From positions 4,588,001 through 4,652,000 of the forward strand of contig OZ234498.1 in NCBI GenBank assembly GCA_965153455.1: a stretch of 64,000 nt of DNA. Direction: 5' to 3'. The notes under the pieces were generated by a model. The model saw nothing but the letters and a program-made list of their open reading frames with translations, had not been told where the DNA came from and searched no databases. Origin of the DNA: Sphagnum compactum (lineage: Eukaryota; Bryophyta; Sphagnopsida; Sphagnales). The translations under genes were made by a program, and so were the position numbers. Each line of letters begins with the position of its first letter. The first letter of the stretch is position 1. Below, piece by piece: positions 48,795 to 61,900 of the stretch.

Positions 48795-49560
48795 CTGTGT
48801 GGCAGTGAAGAAGAAGAAGAAGAAGAAGAATCAGGACTGACTTATTAGTAACCCCGAAACTTGGTGGATTTGCTACAGTTGGGTCTGCAGGAGCTTACTT
48901 AATGGAGCTTGCAGATCAGAATGAGACTCTTACCTACCTAAATCACCACCACTGGACTAAGGGCTCATGCGAACCAGAGCTGAGGTGGGTCTGATTCTGG
49001 TATTGCCAGTGGCTGAGGGCATTACAAGGTGTAGAAGTTAATGACTTTTTAGTTCTTCAAAGACAAAATCCTGTGATACCTGGTGGGTATCTGGAAAGTA
49101 CTCACTTGGTATCATGGGGTAAAAGACAAGGCGGGCATTTTGGAAAGCAAACATGTACCGTGGATTCTCACACTTTAGTGTTCCTCCAAATACACTACAA
49201 ATCTTGTTCTAAGTGGTTTCTACATACAAACTAGGTAACTTGCAAGAGCCCAGTTCTGGTAGGTAGCAAAAATTATAGAAAGATGTTTAAAGTTTGATTC
49301 TTTTCCCATTTAAAAAATATATTGGATTTGGGTAAATTGTATTATGGATGATGGTTGCCACCACTTCAGCTACATCACAAATGTTTTTATTCCAAACACT
49401 ACAGTATATCCCAATGGTGATGGACTTGTAGAAATCTGGACCCTAGTAGTACCAATGAGAACCCAAAAGCTGAACTTATGGATATAGGATGTAGAGCCCT
49501 AATCAAGCACTACCTATCCAGCCAGCCCTCTTTCTAAATCAATTCCATTGGCATTCAAAG
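47701..49560. other. Mixed-composition region with CT and GAA microsatellites
   Basis: (CT)n runs lie at about 47750-47770 and 48773-48790, and a (GAA)n run at 48807-48830. ACCT-type words occur at 48070-48190. An open frame at 48478-48726 (contains VEVPPQLSHNRHPEHGWCAW) is not recognised. The base composition would suit transcribed sequence, but no exon structure can be supported. Confidence 0.35.
48352..48410 (+). mobile_element. Candidate tRNA-derived SINE head
   Basis: TAGTAACTCGATGG (48352-48365) resembles an A box and GAGTTCAATTC (48397-48407) a B box, with about 32 bases between them. It is preceded by an ACCT-rich stretch. No tail or target duplication was recognised. Confidence 0.3.
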
Positions 49561-50470
49561 AGAGGAACCTAACTAGACATGCTTAAAGGCAAATCATACT
49601 TGGTCAAGTTCTTTGGGAAATTCAAAGTCAAAGAACCTTTGTTCCCGGTAATTTCAAAAGCCTGCAATTCTTTTGAAAGAACCAGTCCAGTTATTTTGGA
49701 ATTTTCAAGTCCTTCGAGGACTGTGATTAGGTGTAGGGTAGATATGCCTATCATTGAACACTAGTCTATCAGCTTATCATCGAACACTTTTGCCAGATCT
49801 TTCTCAATTCTTCTCCATTTTGAGTGATTTAAAATGTTATAGGAATGCCTTCTCAAGCTCTACAAATCATCTTTGAAATGCAAAGCCAAAGGAGCAGCCA
49901 AAAACAGTAAAGAAAATACGTTTTTCAAATTACAAAACGTGTTTTCTTCATTTCGACCCCTCCTACTTTATCAGTGCATAACTTTCTCATGTTTTGTTCA
50001 AATTGAGCAATTTAAACTACTCTGGAATTTCCATCTTAAGCTCTACAAATCATCTTGCAACTCTAAAGGTAACAGGGTAATATTTAAGGATTTTGTGAGG
50101 GCTTCAGAAATAGGCTATGAGCTGATCGATTGAAAATTTTCTGTAAAAATATTGACCCCACTATTTCAGGGGACCATAACTTTTTCACCTTTCATTCAAT
50201 TTTTGTCAATTTTTAATACAACAGATATGGCAAGAAAAGGGTTCCATCTACTTTTTGGACACCATAAGCAATGGGCCCTCATGCAAAAATGGCAAGCAAA
50301 CCCTGTGTTAAGTGTTCAGAAATTGGCTACCCTACGCCGGAACTAGTCCTTTGAAAATTACAACTTTTCCCTCTTTCTTTCTTCGACCCTTTTTTAGTCA
50401 TTTGCAAATGGACCCTTGCACTTTTTGTGGTCTGTATATATCACTTTTGCTAGTGATTTTAGTGAGTGCT
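49561..50470 (+). repeat. Decayed repeat with internal duplication, perhaps retrotransposon-derived
   Basis: Two segments, at about 49795-49900 and 49975-50075, repeat the order TTTCTCA..TTTTG, TTGAG..ATTTAAA, GGAAT, and AAGCTCTACAAATCATCTT. Moderately long open frames (49873-50133) occur but have no clear domain. The wording recalls gag-proximal parts of plant LTR retrotransposons; this is an impression, not a match. Confidence 0.3.
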
Positions 50471-50975
50471 TTGTGAAAAATAAAATTTACACAAGAAAAA
50501 ATTTAATTGAGAAAAAAATGAATAATTTAAATAGAAGTTTGTGTGGTGGTGATGGATTTTCACATGCATACATTGTTGTGCATTAATATTTTGGTTGCAT
50601 CAATATTTTGGTTCAAAATCAGGAATGCAAAAAATGTTTAAATAAGTTTTTATGAACAACTTGATTTATTATGTTTTTGTATGATTATTTTTTACACATG
50701 TGATTTGCACTTGGGGCTACAAATTTTTGGCCCAATGAATGTAAACAATCAACCAAATGGCTTTAAAAAAAAGTTCATTTCTTTGCAGCCTTTTAAAAAA
50801 ATGAATTTTATAAGATTCAAAATTCTCATATGATTTATAATCCAATCAAATGCATCCAATGAACATTGTTAAAACGTCAATGCAAGGACATACAATGTTT
50901 TTGAAATCAATTATATTATTCAATGCATTCCTTTTGATTCCTTTACAAAAATTCCAACTAAGACAACTAATATAA

Positions 50976-51277
50976 GGAAAATTTTAAATTCACACCTTTT
51001 TGGTTAAATTCACACCCTTTCTTCGCGCGTCCGATTATATGCAAATTAAATTTGAGTGTGTCTACCCCACCCCGCTATAAATAGCATGGCCCGCCAGGTT
51101 GCCACCAAGCTCGTGGTTGTGGCTGCCTAAGATCTTACGGACTGCCCAGACACCCTTCACTAACGAGCAGACGATCTCAAACTCACAGCCAGTTCGCCTT
51201 GTGTGCTCTGCATAAAATCGGACGCGCGAAGAAAGGGTGTGAATTTAACCAAAAAAGGTGTGAATTTAAATTTTCCC
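50976..51277. mobile_element. 302-bp Mutator-like element (MULE) with 67-bp terminal repeats
   Basis: The left arm (50976-51043) and right arm (51277-51209, reversed) are nearly identical over about 67 bases. They differ by small indels and one A/T change near the inner edge. Each arm holds two TTAAATTCACACC units and TTCTTCGCGCGTCCGAT. The 9-bp sequence CTAATATAA flanks the element at 50967-50975 and 51278-51286, the size of duplication made by Mutator-like transposases. The core is GC-rich and contains a transposase zinc-finger relic on the minus strand. The similarity of the arms suggests fairly recent movement. Confidence 0.88.
51062..51224 (-). pseudogene. FAR1/MULE-type zinc-finger fragment of a transposase
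   Basis: On the minus strand the core of the MULE reads, in one frame, RRTGCEFEIVCS, then LVKGVWAVRKILG, then SHNHELGGNLAGHA, and ends at a TAG (51064-51062). The pattern C-x5-C...W.V...HNHEL..NL.GH is that of the FAR1-type (WRKY-GCM1) DNA-binding domain found at the N-terminus of MULE transposases and of the FAR1/FHY3 regulators derived from them. The catalytic region is missing. The fragment is about 53 residues and starts inside the terminal repeat. It may be what is left of the parent element's transposase or a captured fragment. Confidence 0.72.
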
Positions 51278-51739
51278 CTAATATAATTATAATATGATAA
51301 AAATCCAAAGTTGGGCTATGTAGTCCTTTTGGGAACCCTAACTCTGAATTAGCCCTATAGTCAGACCAACGAGCAACATGCAAAAGAAAGATCCTCCCAA
51401 AGGATTAAGAATTTCTGACTATTTATGCGTAATGTAAAGTTGAAGGGTGGGTCCTTTCTCAAAAGACAGGATGAAGGACTAGGTAGTAGCCAAGTTTGGC
51501 GCCACTTGTAGGGAATGTCCCGCCCAGTTTTTGGTGAAAATTACACAAGATGAAAATTATCATGAACCTAAACATACATAGATCACAAAGTGTAAGAGAG
51601 AGAGAGATAGAGAGATCTTACCTTATTTCTTACTACACCCTTGGGAGTAGAGAAGGCACCTTCCGCATAAGGTGTGGATCGTCTTTTGAGGCAGAAACCT
51701 TATAACAAGGTTAAGGTGCCCTCCACATATACTAGGAAA

Positions 51740-52395
51740 AATCTACAGATGTTGGAATCAATGTTTTTTTGTTTACTGGAAAATGTTTGTTAAATTTCAA
51801 CCCGAAAAAAAAGAATTTTGACCTACACAAAGGATGAATTTTTCATGAGTAAAAATGGCCCAAATTCACCAGATTTCAAAGCAAAGAAAATCCAAATGAC
51901 CAGATTTTTATGATAAGTTCCAGTACGTAGTAGCCAAGAATATATCAGGATTCTGTTCTTTTGGGCCTTGGTAGGCGAGAAGGATATTGAGTTTAGGTTC
52001 ATTATGGAGTATAGTAGCTTAAGGGATTTTGGCCCATACTAGGTAATAAATAATAGGTCTATTTTTATATGAGGATTTTTGAAACATGATATTTTGGCTT
52101 GTGTTGAAACTTGAGATTATTAGTTATAGAGTGTTATATTATCTTGAAGGATTTTGGTTTCTTTTTAGAGGATTGTTTGAAGATTACATTTTTGCACGGT
52201 GCAATATTTGAGTTTCCATAATTCTTCTTTTGTCTTAAGATACTTTTTAATGTAAGTTACAAGGCCACAGTGTGACACACCCCTTGTTTACTTTCAACTT
52301 TAATATGTAGTATGTAGCCATATTTGGCTAACTTATAATATTATTTCCTGGATGATCACCACTTTGACTACATCACAAAATCCTTAAAAGAAACC
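51740..52395 (+). repeat. Dispersed AT-rich repeat family (GACCCAAATT / TTTGGCTAAATT), copy with spacer
   Basis: The left part (51740-51960) has AAAATGGCCCAAATTCACCA, CCAGATTTTTATGATAAG and GTAGCCAAGAATAT. The right part (52305-52392) has GTAGCCATATTTGGCTAA, GGATGATCACCACTTTG and CATCACAAAATCC. This is the same order as the copy at 7.39-8.10 kb, but here some 340 bases lie between the parts. Confidence 0.45.
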
Positions 52396-52649
52396 ATGCT
52401 CGGTGTTCTTAAGCTGGACAAAAGAAAGTCATCTGGCCACTATATAACATATAATAAAGGTGAAGAACAACAACCACCTAAAATACATCATTTCACCACT
52501 ATAATGTAAAAGATGAAGAGTGAGCTAATAGGGAGTTCCACTACAACCAAAATGTAAGAAAGCTTTCATCGATTTATCTTCACAAACACGGAAGTGCTGG
52601 ATTGGGAAGAATAGTCATTGTGGCTAGTATATGCATCACATATTGTTGG

Positions 52650-52652
<3 letters not shown>

Positions 52653-52689
<37 letters not shown>
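52653..52689. repeat. (CA)n microsatellite
   Basis: An uninterrupted CA run of about 18 units is followed by a short TA run. Confidence 0.95.
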
Positions 52690-52691
<2 letters not shown>

Positions 52692-52869
52692 ATATATATA
52701 CACCTTTTTGTGCATATACCCAACCCAGTCTGGAAAAAGCATCCAAATGATATACATATATATGTTCTCTTAGTTCATCATTTCAGTTTCATTAATGGAG
52801 AAAACTTGAATTGCATGTGGATGAGGATGCTATCAAGGCAACAAAAGGGGAACAAAATTATATGACTCA

Positions 52870-55800
52870 TCAAGAGGTTATCTTTGATAACCTGACATAG
52901 TATGAATGTTGCGGATGCATGTGACCTCCCTCATGGATGGATGAAAAACATGCACAATCCCCTTGTACTTTTAAGTTTGGTTCTTTCTTGTTTTGGAGTG
53001 AAAGCCTACTTAACCAACCTGTATCAGGCTGTGTTTTTGAAAAAAAAAGTTTGTGATGTTGTCAAAGTGGTGATCCTCCAGAAGCTGATTTAGTCAAATT
53101 TGGCTATTAACAAAATTTGAGAAAAAAATAATTAAATGTCCATATAATTTTTTTTTGGTTACCTACTTGAACCTGTATAGAAATGTGGCGATACTTTAAC
53201 ATTTTTTAGGATTTAACCAGTATATGGCAGTTTTTTCCTGGTATATGGCAGGTATACATCCGGTATTGGTAGAGGTACAAGTAAGATGCATTCCTAATAT
53301 TACCTCGGGTCCCATACCAGACTGATATTGGTATAAGGCTGGTATTGCCTTAGGTCATACCTGACTGGTAGGTTCTTCATTATCCGTATTGATGTCAATA
53401 CCCTATACCCATGTTGCATCATATATACTAATACAACACTGGATGATACCCTTGTAGGTGTACCCTTTTTAACCCTTGAACTGATGCTTCTCCTGCTAAT
53501 TTTGTATCAGTCATCAGTGTGGTTGTGGTCTGACTAAATGCAAACGGGGAGAAACAAAACCCATACCTATGAAATTTATTGATCTAGATTGTGGGCATAA
53601 TAGTTAGCTCAATATATCCATCCCTCTTGAGAATCTGAATGCTCCGATTCGTTGTCAAGCAACAAGTTACAACCTATAACCTTGAACCTTTGTTCATTAA
53701 TGACCTACTATTTAACACAAGGCACCACCTGGGCCTCTGATTGGCCAATGGACTAAGCAACTGGCAGGAGCTCATAGGTTATCATGAATGGTCAAGGCTT
53801 GTGAGCACAAAGACCAAATAGTCCAGGTGTGTGAGTGTAGAGACTAAATAAATAGTCAAGGCATGTGAACATAGAGACTCTTCAAGGTAACCACACTCTT
53901 CAACTATTCATGGTGAATAATGTGCTCAAGTTCGTTACTAGACGTAATTGATTAAATGGTTTATGGGTTATGGGAAATAGAAGAGTGTGAGTTATGGGGT
54001 TTTGCCAACTTGTGACAAGGAACGTGCAAAAATAAATTTGGGTGGTACAAAAATGTCATAAGGCAAATAGGATAAACCATATAATTGAGGAGCCCGTGTC
54101 CAATGATGTCTGGTCATGTTAACAAGATGCTCCTTACAATTTGGTTATGATTTGGTAACCCTTCACTACTTGGATGTGCATCTCATAACCCCTTGCTACT
54201 GGGATGGAAAGAAGGAATGGTATGTCAGGTAACCTGTGAGAGGGCTCCGGTTACTCAATGAATTTGTGCCTTGCCTTTCCCAGTAACTTCGGTCTAATTA
54301 TAGGAATAAATCGCAATTTGTGGTGCCTTCTTGCTGGTCACCTAGTCCATATTGCACCTTCTAGACTGGAAAGATTTTCCTTCACATGTGCTTAAAAACA
54401 TCATCAAGCTCCTAACCTTTAAATGTAACTTGTGACAGTGTTCCACTTCCTACCTTATGCCAGGGGGAGACAAGTAGACCAGATCTATAGTATTCAAGAG
54501 AGGTGTTTGTTTGTTTGTTTGTTTTGTTTTGTCCGGATGTGAGTCCACTATAACTCTCCCAAACTCTGGAGGCCTGCTCCACTTTTGATACCACTAGAAA
54601 GCCCTTGATTAGGTGGTGTGCATGTTTGTCACTTCATAACTTTTGGATGGTTGAAAAGAAAATTTAGAATTCAGAATAATTTTTCCTCAAGAAAATAATT
54701 TAAAAATATATATATATCTGATTTTTCATAAGAACTTTGAAATTAAGCCCACTGCATGTGAGAAGAATTGTATTGAGATATAGGTGACCTTACTTACAGA
54801 AGGTTTAATATAGTTGAGCCAATGACACAAGGGTCCCAATAGTATTCACTAAAAGAGTAGCTCCACCCACGCTCAATATGTGGGCCTCTGTCAATGTTTA
54901 CCACATGCAAAAAAATAGTGTCTAAGACTTCATCCAAAGTATGTGAGTCTAGACTAAAGTGCACTTACTGCATTCAATATAATGTGCAAGGTCCTGTAAG
55001 TCAGAGAACCTGCACGCACATTATGTGCTTGTCACCTAGGAGCTGCATGGTTTTAATCCATGTCCTGAATTGTTGTAGTGACAGTTTACACAGCTATTCA
55101 TTTTTCATGAATGGAATATTGCTGGTTGGTGAATTTCAACAACTTCTAAATTAGCCATCTTCCTTCACTTGTGTTTGTTCGATCCTACCAGCCTACCTAC
55201 CAACCCGGCATTCACAAAAAGCACAAGAGGAAAAGTTTATATCTTCATGATAACCATGTCATTATAAATAAAAGCCAGTACTCAGAGGATGCACCTGGAT
55301 TTATAGCATAGTGCATGTTCCACTCTATTAGTGTTCCCTAAGGGGGCTGAGGTCCTGCTAACTAGACTTGCGTTCTGAATGATATTCATGCAGCAATACT
55401 TTGTGTGTACATTATTAAGCTCGCATTTTTGTACAAGGAAATACAGACAAACATCAACAAGTTTACATGCAAAAAATGAAACTCTGACTGATCTTTCCTG
55501 CTGGATTAAAATTGTAGTCACACCTCGCCTAAGTGTGAGGAACCCATATGGACCAGAGCATGTTACAATTTTCTTTTGCCATTAATTCAGAAACAGCCCA
55601 TCTGCAACAGTGATTGATATTCTATTATACATGAAACAGATTTCACCAATCTTATAATTTGTTTTGACTCTTTTGTGTTCAGTATCAGTGAAAAAGAATG
55701 TACCAGATCTCCATGCTTTCAAATGGTTCCCCAATCGCCAATATGATTAATGAGCCCCTAAGAGTCTAAGCCCTTTTTAGGACAATTTACCTCTTCATTG

Positions 55801-56400
55801 GAAATCTGGTTCAATCTACTCATCCATGAATGGTGTTACAAATCCAACTGTTAGAATCAAAGCTTACACATTTTAAAATATTTCATAAAAATTTCTGGGC
55901 CAAAATCAAGCAATGGGTGCTGAGCTAGTTTCACACTGAAAATGAATTATAAGAATTTAGTGATTTTTATAAATTTTTCTCAATTTTGCTGATCGAAAAC
56001 CTCCAAAATCATTTCATTTTCAAATTTTCAAAAAAAAATTTGCTTCTAGTCAAAATTGCATCAATAAAAAGGAGGCTGGTACAATATTGAGTGCGAGTAG
56101 CAAGGTTCACGAGCTAGAGGCCCAATGCATGCACTTGTTGTATCAAAACCTCATCCAAATCCATGCAAAAATTCCCAGTCAGCAAAACATCTGAAAGAAA
56201 GCTCTCAAAAGGCCATGTAGCAAACCCACCTAAAATTTGGAAAATATTTAAGTTTCCATTGCCCCCATCCATTTGAAATTCCAAATTTTGAAAATCATTT
56301 TTGGCTTATTAGGCGTTTAGAGGTTTACACATACACATGCATGTTTGATCTAATCAGCTGCTTTGTCAGTTGGATCAAACATTAGGTGTCAAAACTTATT
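52870..56400. other. Gene-free region
   Basis: No gene is supported. A third copy of the GGTATT/TACCAG family lies at about 53220-53470. A TTTG run (54507-54525) and a short TA run are present. Open frames at 54894-55154 and 55379-55585 lack recognisable domains. Confidence 0.4.
53220..53470 (+). repeat. Dispersed repeat, GGTATT/TACCAG-rich family, copy 3
   Basis: Shared words with the other copies include CCGGTATTGG, ACCTCGGGTCCCATACCAG, AAGGCTGGTATTGC and TTAGGTCATACC. Confidence 0.5.
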
Positions 56401-56407
56401 TCTCACT

Positions 56408-56578
56408 TCAGGGGTGATGGCTCAGTGGTCTACCCCCTGTCTAGGATCTCATAAAAGGTTTTGGGTTCAAATCCCACTGGTGTGCAGGTGATGAAAGCCC
56501 TGCTTTAGCCCCTGTGCCTAGTGCTTGACTTAGGAGTGGTGCCCAACGACTTGTCAGGTCGGGTCTGATGGGGTTTTT
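56408..56578 (+). mobile_element. tRNA-derived SINE
   Basis: TGGCTCAGTGG (56418-56428) is a perfect-looking A box and GGTTCAAATCC (56464-56474) a near-consensus B box, 35 bases apart. The head does not fold into a full tRNA cloverleaf by eye. About 100 bases of unrelated body follow, ending GATGGGGTTTTT. A tRNA-like head, a ~170-base total and a short T-run end resemble plant Au-type SINEs. Target duplications were not identified. It could instead be a tRNA pseudogene with chance flanks. Confidence 0.55.
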
Positions 56579-56599
56579 AAATGCTTTTTAAATAATATT

Positions 56600-58470
56600 C
56601 AATAAATAATAAAATTATTCTTCACTATAGAATTAAGGTATGTGTGTGTGTGTGTGTAAAAGGAGATTTCAAATTGGGACCAGGTAAAAATTATATTTCT
56701 AGATCTTATAAATGAGAAAATTGCTGCCAATCATCCTCCCTTCCACCCATGTTTGAATGAATACTAGGAGCTGCTGCTTGCTGCAGGCAAACAACTTTAA
56801 GGTAGAAGGCATCCATCCATCCATCTTTAGTAATTAATTTCATGGGGTGGTGGCATATCATATCCAGGAATGCTGGTGAAACTTGCAATGCATTTCATGA
56901 CAAATACTGACACACACATTTTAAATTTATATATATAAATAGCTATGGAAATGTATTCATGTCCAAGCAATAAATCATATATTAACAAACAATATTTTCC
57001 TTGTAAAAATTTATAGCATGAAAGGAACATGGGTCCATGTGGCCTGCTTCCTATTGCATGTAGCTCTCTATTGCTGCACTCTAGTTTTGTTATTGATAAG
57101 TGAATCATAGTCTCTCCTTTTTCCCCATAATAATATGTGAGCCTTACTTACTTGTGAAGGCATCATCATGATCTTTGCCAGGAAGAGAGTCTTGTGTGCA
57201 AGAAGGTACCTACAAAAAAAAAACCATCCCCTGGATGAAAAGGAATCTCCAGGTTATATAATAGACAAACAACTTTTTAGACAAAGCCAAAGTGCAATTT
57301 CCTAATCTTGTCTAATGGGTCCATTATTTTTGCAACTTTTATTGTGCCACCCCTGCCCCCCCCCCAATACTTTCTGTGCACTAATTCTAGCTCTCATTGT
57401 AAGACACTCGATGTGAGCTTTCATTGTGGGGATCATTCCAATACAAGCTTGAAATTAACTTCCCCACAGGTCCCCCCCTGGTGTGCTTGCCCAACCCCTT
57501 TACCTTTACTATGAAAGGTGATGGAGAGCTTGTCTTCGGGTGGTGGGTTACTTGGCAATCATTTGGAATGGGTACAACTCCGGTTGAAGAGGGTGGGGTG
57601 CTTCTATGGGGACTGCTGGCATATGTTCCAGAGAATTTGGTGATGGACCAATCAATGTGGCTCCTAAAAAATACAAACTGCCGGCACTACCCACACTCTT
57701 AGAGCAGCTCCACTGGTGCTGAATATATGGCCCTGTAACAGAATGGTGGATGAAGAAAAGTCAAAACATGCCGGTTTAGCTCAGCAAAATGGTTGTGGAC
57801 CAGCATTTTTTGCACAGGATGCTGAGGCTGGCGAAAGGCACAGCGGTGGTGCTGAACACCTTCTTTTGACTGGCTATAGTCCAGGTGGGTTGCGATTACT
57901 AGGCTCCCACCTATTTGCACTCTCAGTTTTAGTTTTATGAGAGGAATTGGAAAGACTTAAGTAACTAAACTTGGATGTGAGAAATATTTTGCAGTGATCT
58001 ATCTCGCAGAGAGAGCACTGCTGGACATGCTAGGAAGTGGTATCTGAGACAGACAAGACATCCAGGTTGTCGATGGTGCATGCCTGGGAGTAGGGTTTTT
58101 ATTTCCAAGGTTTTTAGTGAAATGGAACAAAAATGATTACAATAGTAGTTGAATAGATTCGGCATAAATTAAATTATTATTCATTTTGTCAAATTTTTGA
58201 AAATTATGTAGTATTTGTGCTAAAATTTTAATAAAATCAAAAGTTCAATTGTCAAATTTGAATCGTAGACCTTCAAGTACTGAGACTTAAGACTAAGACA
58301 GTTTGGACATAGTTAATTGTTCCACAACTTTGAAGAAAGATCGTTTATTATTCTATATACCCATTATTTACTGAAAATTTCAGAATTACAAAACTAAGTG
58401 CTAAAGTTAAGATTTAAAATTTAATTAATTATTCAGTAGTTTGTTGTCGAAATTGTTCACGTACTATGGT
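56600..58470. other. Intergenic sequence
   Basis: A (GT)n run lies near 56641-56657 and a C run at 57356-57364. The stretch at 57420-57930 is GC-richer, with open frames on both strands but no recognised domain; words like GAGCAGCTCCACTGG near 57700 recall ends of some plant MITEs, but no partner end was found. Confidence 0.35.
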
Positions 58471-58970
58471 AATATGCAGTTTGTTATGTGTGTTTCAATA
58501 CATATTAATATTTTATTTTAATCTCTAGTCTAACATAAATTATGCAACATTTGAATAATGGTTTCAATAAGTTCAAAGTGGATGGTTCAATTCATGTAAA
58601 GATGTTGATAGTTCAAGAAATGTGAAAAAACTTACTAAACCATTCAAGTATAATTGCGAAATATTGAATTGCATGTGTTTCAATATATGATAATAAGAGC
58701 AAGATGCAATTTGTGAGTAATGATTTTAACATATTAAAAATGAATGGTTCAACTCATGTACACATGTTGATAATTGAAGAGATGTGAAAAAAATCATTAA
58801 TTCAATCCAATATAAATGTGGGGTTTTTAATTATTACACATACTTTAATAAATTATGGTAAGTGTAAAATGAAACTCATAAATAATGGTTCAACTCATGT
58901 ACCATGTTGATAATTGAAGAAATGTCAAAAAAATCACTAACCCACTATAATGCATTTAATAAATAAAATT
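58470..58970 (+). repeat. Degenerate tandem repeat, three units of ~140-165 bp
   Basis: GGTTCAA(T/C)TCATGTA, then ATGTTGATA, then AAGAAATGTGAAAAAA (or a variant) and TCACTAA occur three times, starting near 58584, 58747 and 58889. Confidence 0.65.
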
Positions 58971-61900
58971 AGAGGCCACCTCAATTTTCACTTCAACAAT
59001 TTGAGATTATTAAAAAATAAAATAGGTTCCCAAATATACTTATAAGTGAACAACATAGTAAATGTAACAATTATGAACAATATTGACCATTAATCAGTCC
59101 AACAAGTCACTTGCAAACTTAAGATAATGTAGTTAAAATGTAGTCAAATCACATAGTAATCACAATGTGTAGGGGTGGAAAAGGACAATATTTCTTCTTA
59201 TGATTACACAAATTTGATCCATTGAAAAAATCAACCATCTTAATACTTATGTAATAGATGTTAGGGGGAAAAAAGAATCCAACAAAAAATGATTGAATTG
59301 AGGAATTTTTTCAAAAATGGCCCATAACATTTTTGTCAAGGTTTTCCCAACAAATGTTTTTAATCTAGGTCTTTTTTTCTTTAATGTATCATATACTAGG
59401 TCCTTATAACATGTTTGGAATGAAAATGATAAACAAAAATATGAAAATGCAAAATGTCATGATTGTTTATATTGTGTGCATTTCAAAAGTCCATTATTAT
59501 ATGTTTGATGTATATTTGTTGCAATATGTTATTATGTATGTGTCCAGCTTCAAGTTGAAAATTTAAAACCATATGAAAAAGTGGCATATTAATTATTTTA
59601 TTAGACTTTTATTACATCTCAATTGATTACACCCTATAAAAAATTATAGTGTGACACAAAAAGTGATGGACCATATCTTGTATTGACCCATTCAAACATT
59701 GTATGATAACACATTTGGATTGAAAAATGCATGAATGGAACATATGTTCACATGTATGATTGTAACAAATAATGAAATGTGTAGGCCTTATTTATGTACA
59801 ATTTTTTGTGAATTTTATCTTTCCAAATTTCTTTTTTAGAAAATTAAATATCTTCTAGATTTTGTGAACGGGTCTTATTTTTGGAAATACTTTTATTACC
59901 TCCAAACAACCATTTTTGTTTTTGCAAAATTTGCACGTGATCCTTCAAGGAGTTTATTCATGACCCTCATGAATGGATATAAAACAATCTACAAAATAAT
60001 ATTTAATCTTTTCTTTAATGACAATACATTCATGTGATGTTGGGACCTTACCATACCCACGATTAACAATTAGCATTCTTTACTTATATATTTCATTTTT
60101 ATAAATTATAACAAAAGGGATTCAACAACCTGAATTCTAATATTCCAAAATTTTGACTACTAGGAATACGAACACAAGTGCATATTTTTTTGGGAGTTTG
60201 ATTATCTAGATTTCCAACAATACAATTTTTATTTTCTTTAAATGGGTTTCCTTTCTCGAAATTATTAAACATCCAACCCCAATGGTAGGTATAGTGTGTC
60301 AACTATTATATTGTTAGAATATTATTATATTTTGTACATACATAATACTAGATTAATGAACTCATATACATGCCTTCATAACATAATGAAATTAAGGAAA
60401 AAATAGTAGTGGGGGAATTTTAATGTTTCAATAACATGGTGGTATCAACAATTCATTATTGATATGGTGTTATATTAGTAACAATAGCAGGATTTTTTAG
60501 AATTGACAACATGGCATTATCAAAAATGGTTTGGTATTTGAAACATTCATTACATATGGATATTATTTGCACAATTGATTAAAAAACATTGAATGATCCA
60601 TTGTTGGATTATGCATTTGGACCACAACAACCTTATCAAAATTTGGTTTCAACTTTGTTCATAGAAAGTGCCACATCTATATCATCTTCATCATCAACTT
60701 CAAAATTCAAAATTAAGGATGAAACATATCCATATTCAAAAAAATTCTCACAAAATGGCCATGTTAGTGGTATTTTTAGAACTAATTGATACAAAATTGG
60801 TTATATGTCATACAAATATATACATATTAGAACCCCATGGCCAAGGAAAAAACTCTAGATTTATGGAATGTATTCTAATAGCTAGGGGCGACATTTTTTC
60901 TTGAATTTAGCAAAATACGTGACTAAAAATATAAGGTCCCATATATTGGTTTGGTAAAAATTATAACTTTATTTTTTTATAATAGGTTTTATTTTAGAAA
61001 ATATATATAATAAATTTAAGGTATACATTAATCCACAATATTAGGGGAAAAAAGTAAAAAATAAATAACATACATACTAAACATTTTATATACTAGTTGT
61101 TAATAGATTCAACTAATTAATATATTAAGCTCATTTAACTTATGAGCTCTTATTTTATTTTCCATTTGTTTGTTTAATCATGGATCTTTTGCCTATTATC
61201 AATAAAAGCTTTATTTGATTGTTAATTATCCCTTCGAAAAGCAAGTTTGTTCAACCTTTTCCTAAAATGATAACTATATTTTGATTCATTTTCTTCTTTA
61301 CGCTCATTTCCATTTTTCATTCATAATTTAGATTTGTTCAATTGTTTAGCTTAATAATCAATCAATTATCAAACTCATGTATCTTTGTGAATTGTTTCAA
61401 AGGGTTTGAGAAATAATGTTATTAGGGGTGAAAATCCTTTAAGGTGTACCACCTAGGACAAAAAGACCCAGTTCTTATTGTGGTTTTTTTTATGCCTATA
61501 TTTTGATCCCAATTAAAACTGATCAATCAAAAAATATCAAACATTTCATAAGTACCATATTTTCAACCACTACATTTTAAAGATTCCATCATAATAATCC
61601 AAAAATGTGTCTTTACATGGAAAAAAAACTAGGTAAAAAATATAAAAAAAGGTGACATTGTGACAATATTTTGATACACTTAAAAAAATTTGGACCTCTA
61701 GATCACAAGGAATCATTAACAACATCAACATAATGTGCAAGATTAAAACACCATAATAAATATACCAAACATGTTGTTCATCATGTACGATGGCTTGGGA
61801 GTAATCGATTTATATTTTATTATTACCATGTGAGGTGTTAAACATTTAATTTTGCAAGATCATAAGAATTTTTGTTGGGTGAAATCTTTTGTTATGTTTC

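Noticed and set aside
51076-51120. TATAAATA followed by ATGGCCCGCCAGGTTGCCAC, resembling a histone gene start
   Set aside because: The plus-strand frame stops after 14 codons and does not continue as a histone. The minus strand of the same DNA gives a coherent zinc-finger segment.
57700-57880. GAGCAGCTCCACTGG as a possible MITE end
   Set aside because: The candidate partner near 57850 (GGTGGTGCTGAA) is in the same orientation, not inverted, and no target duplication was found.
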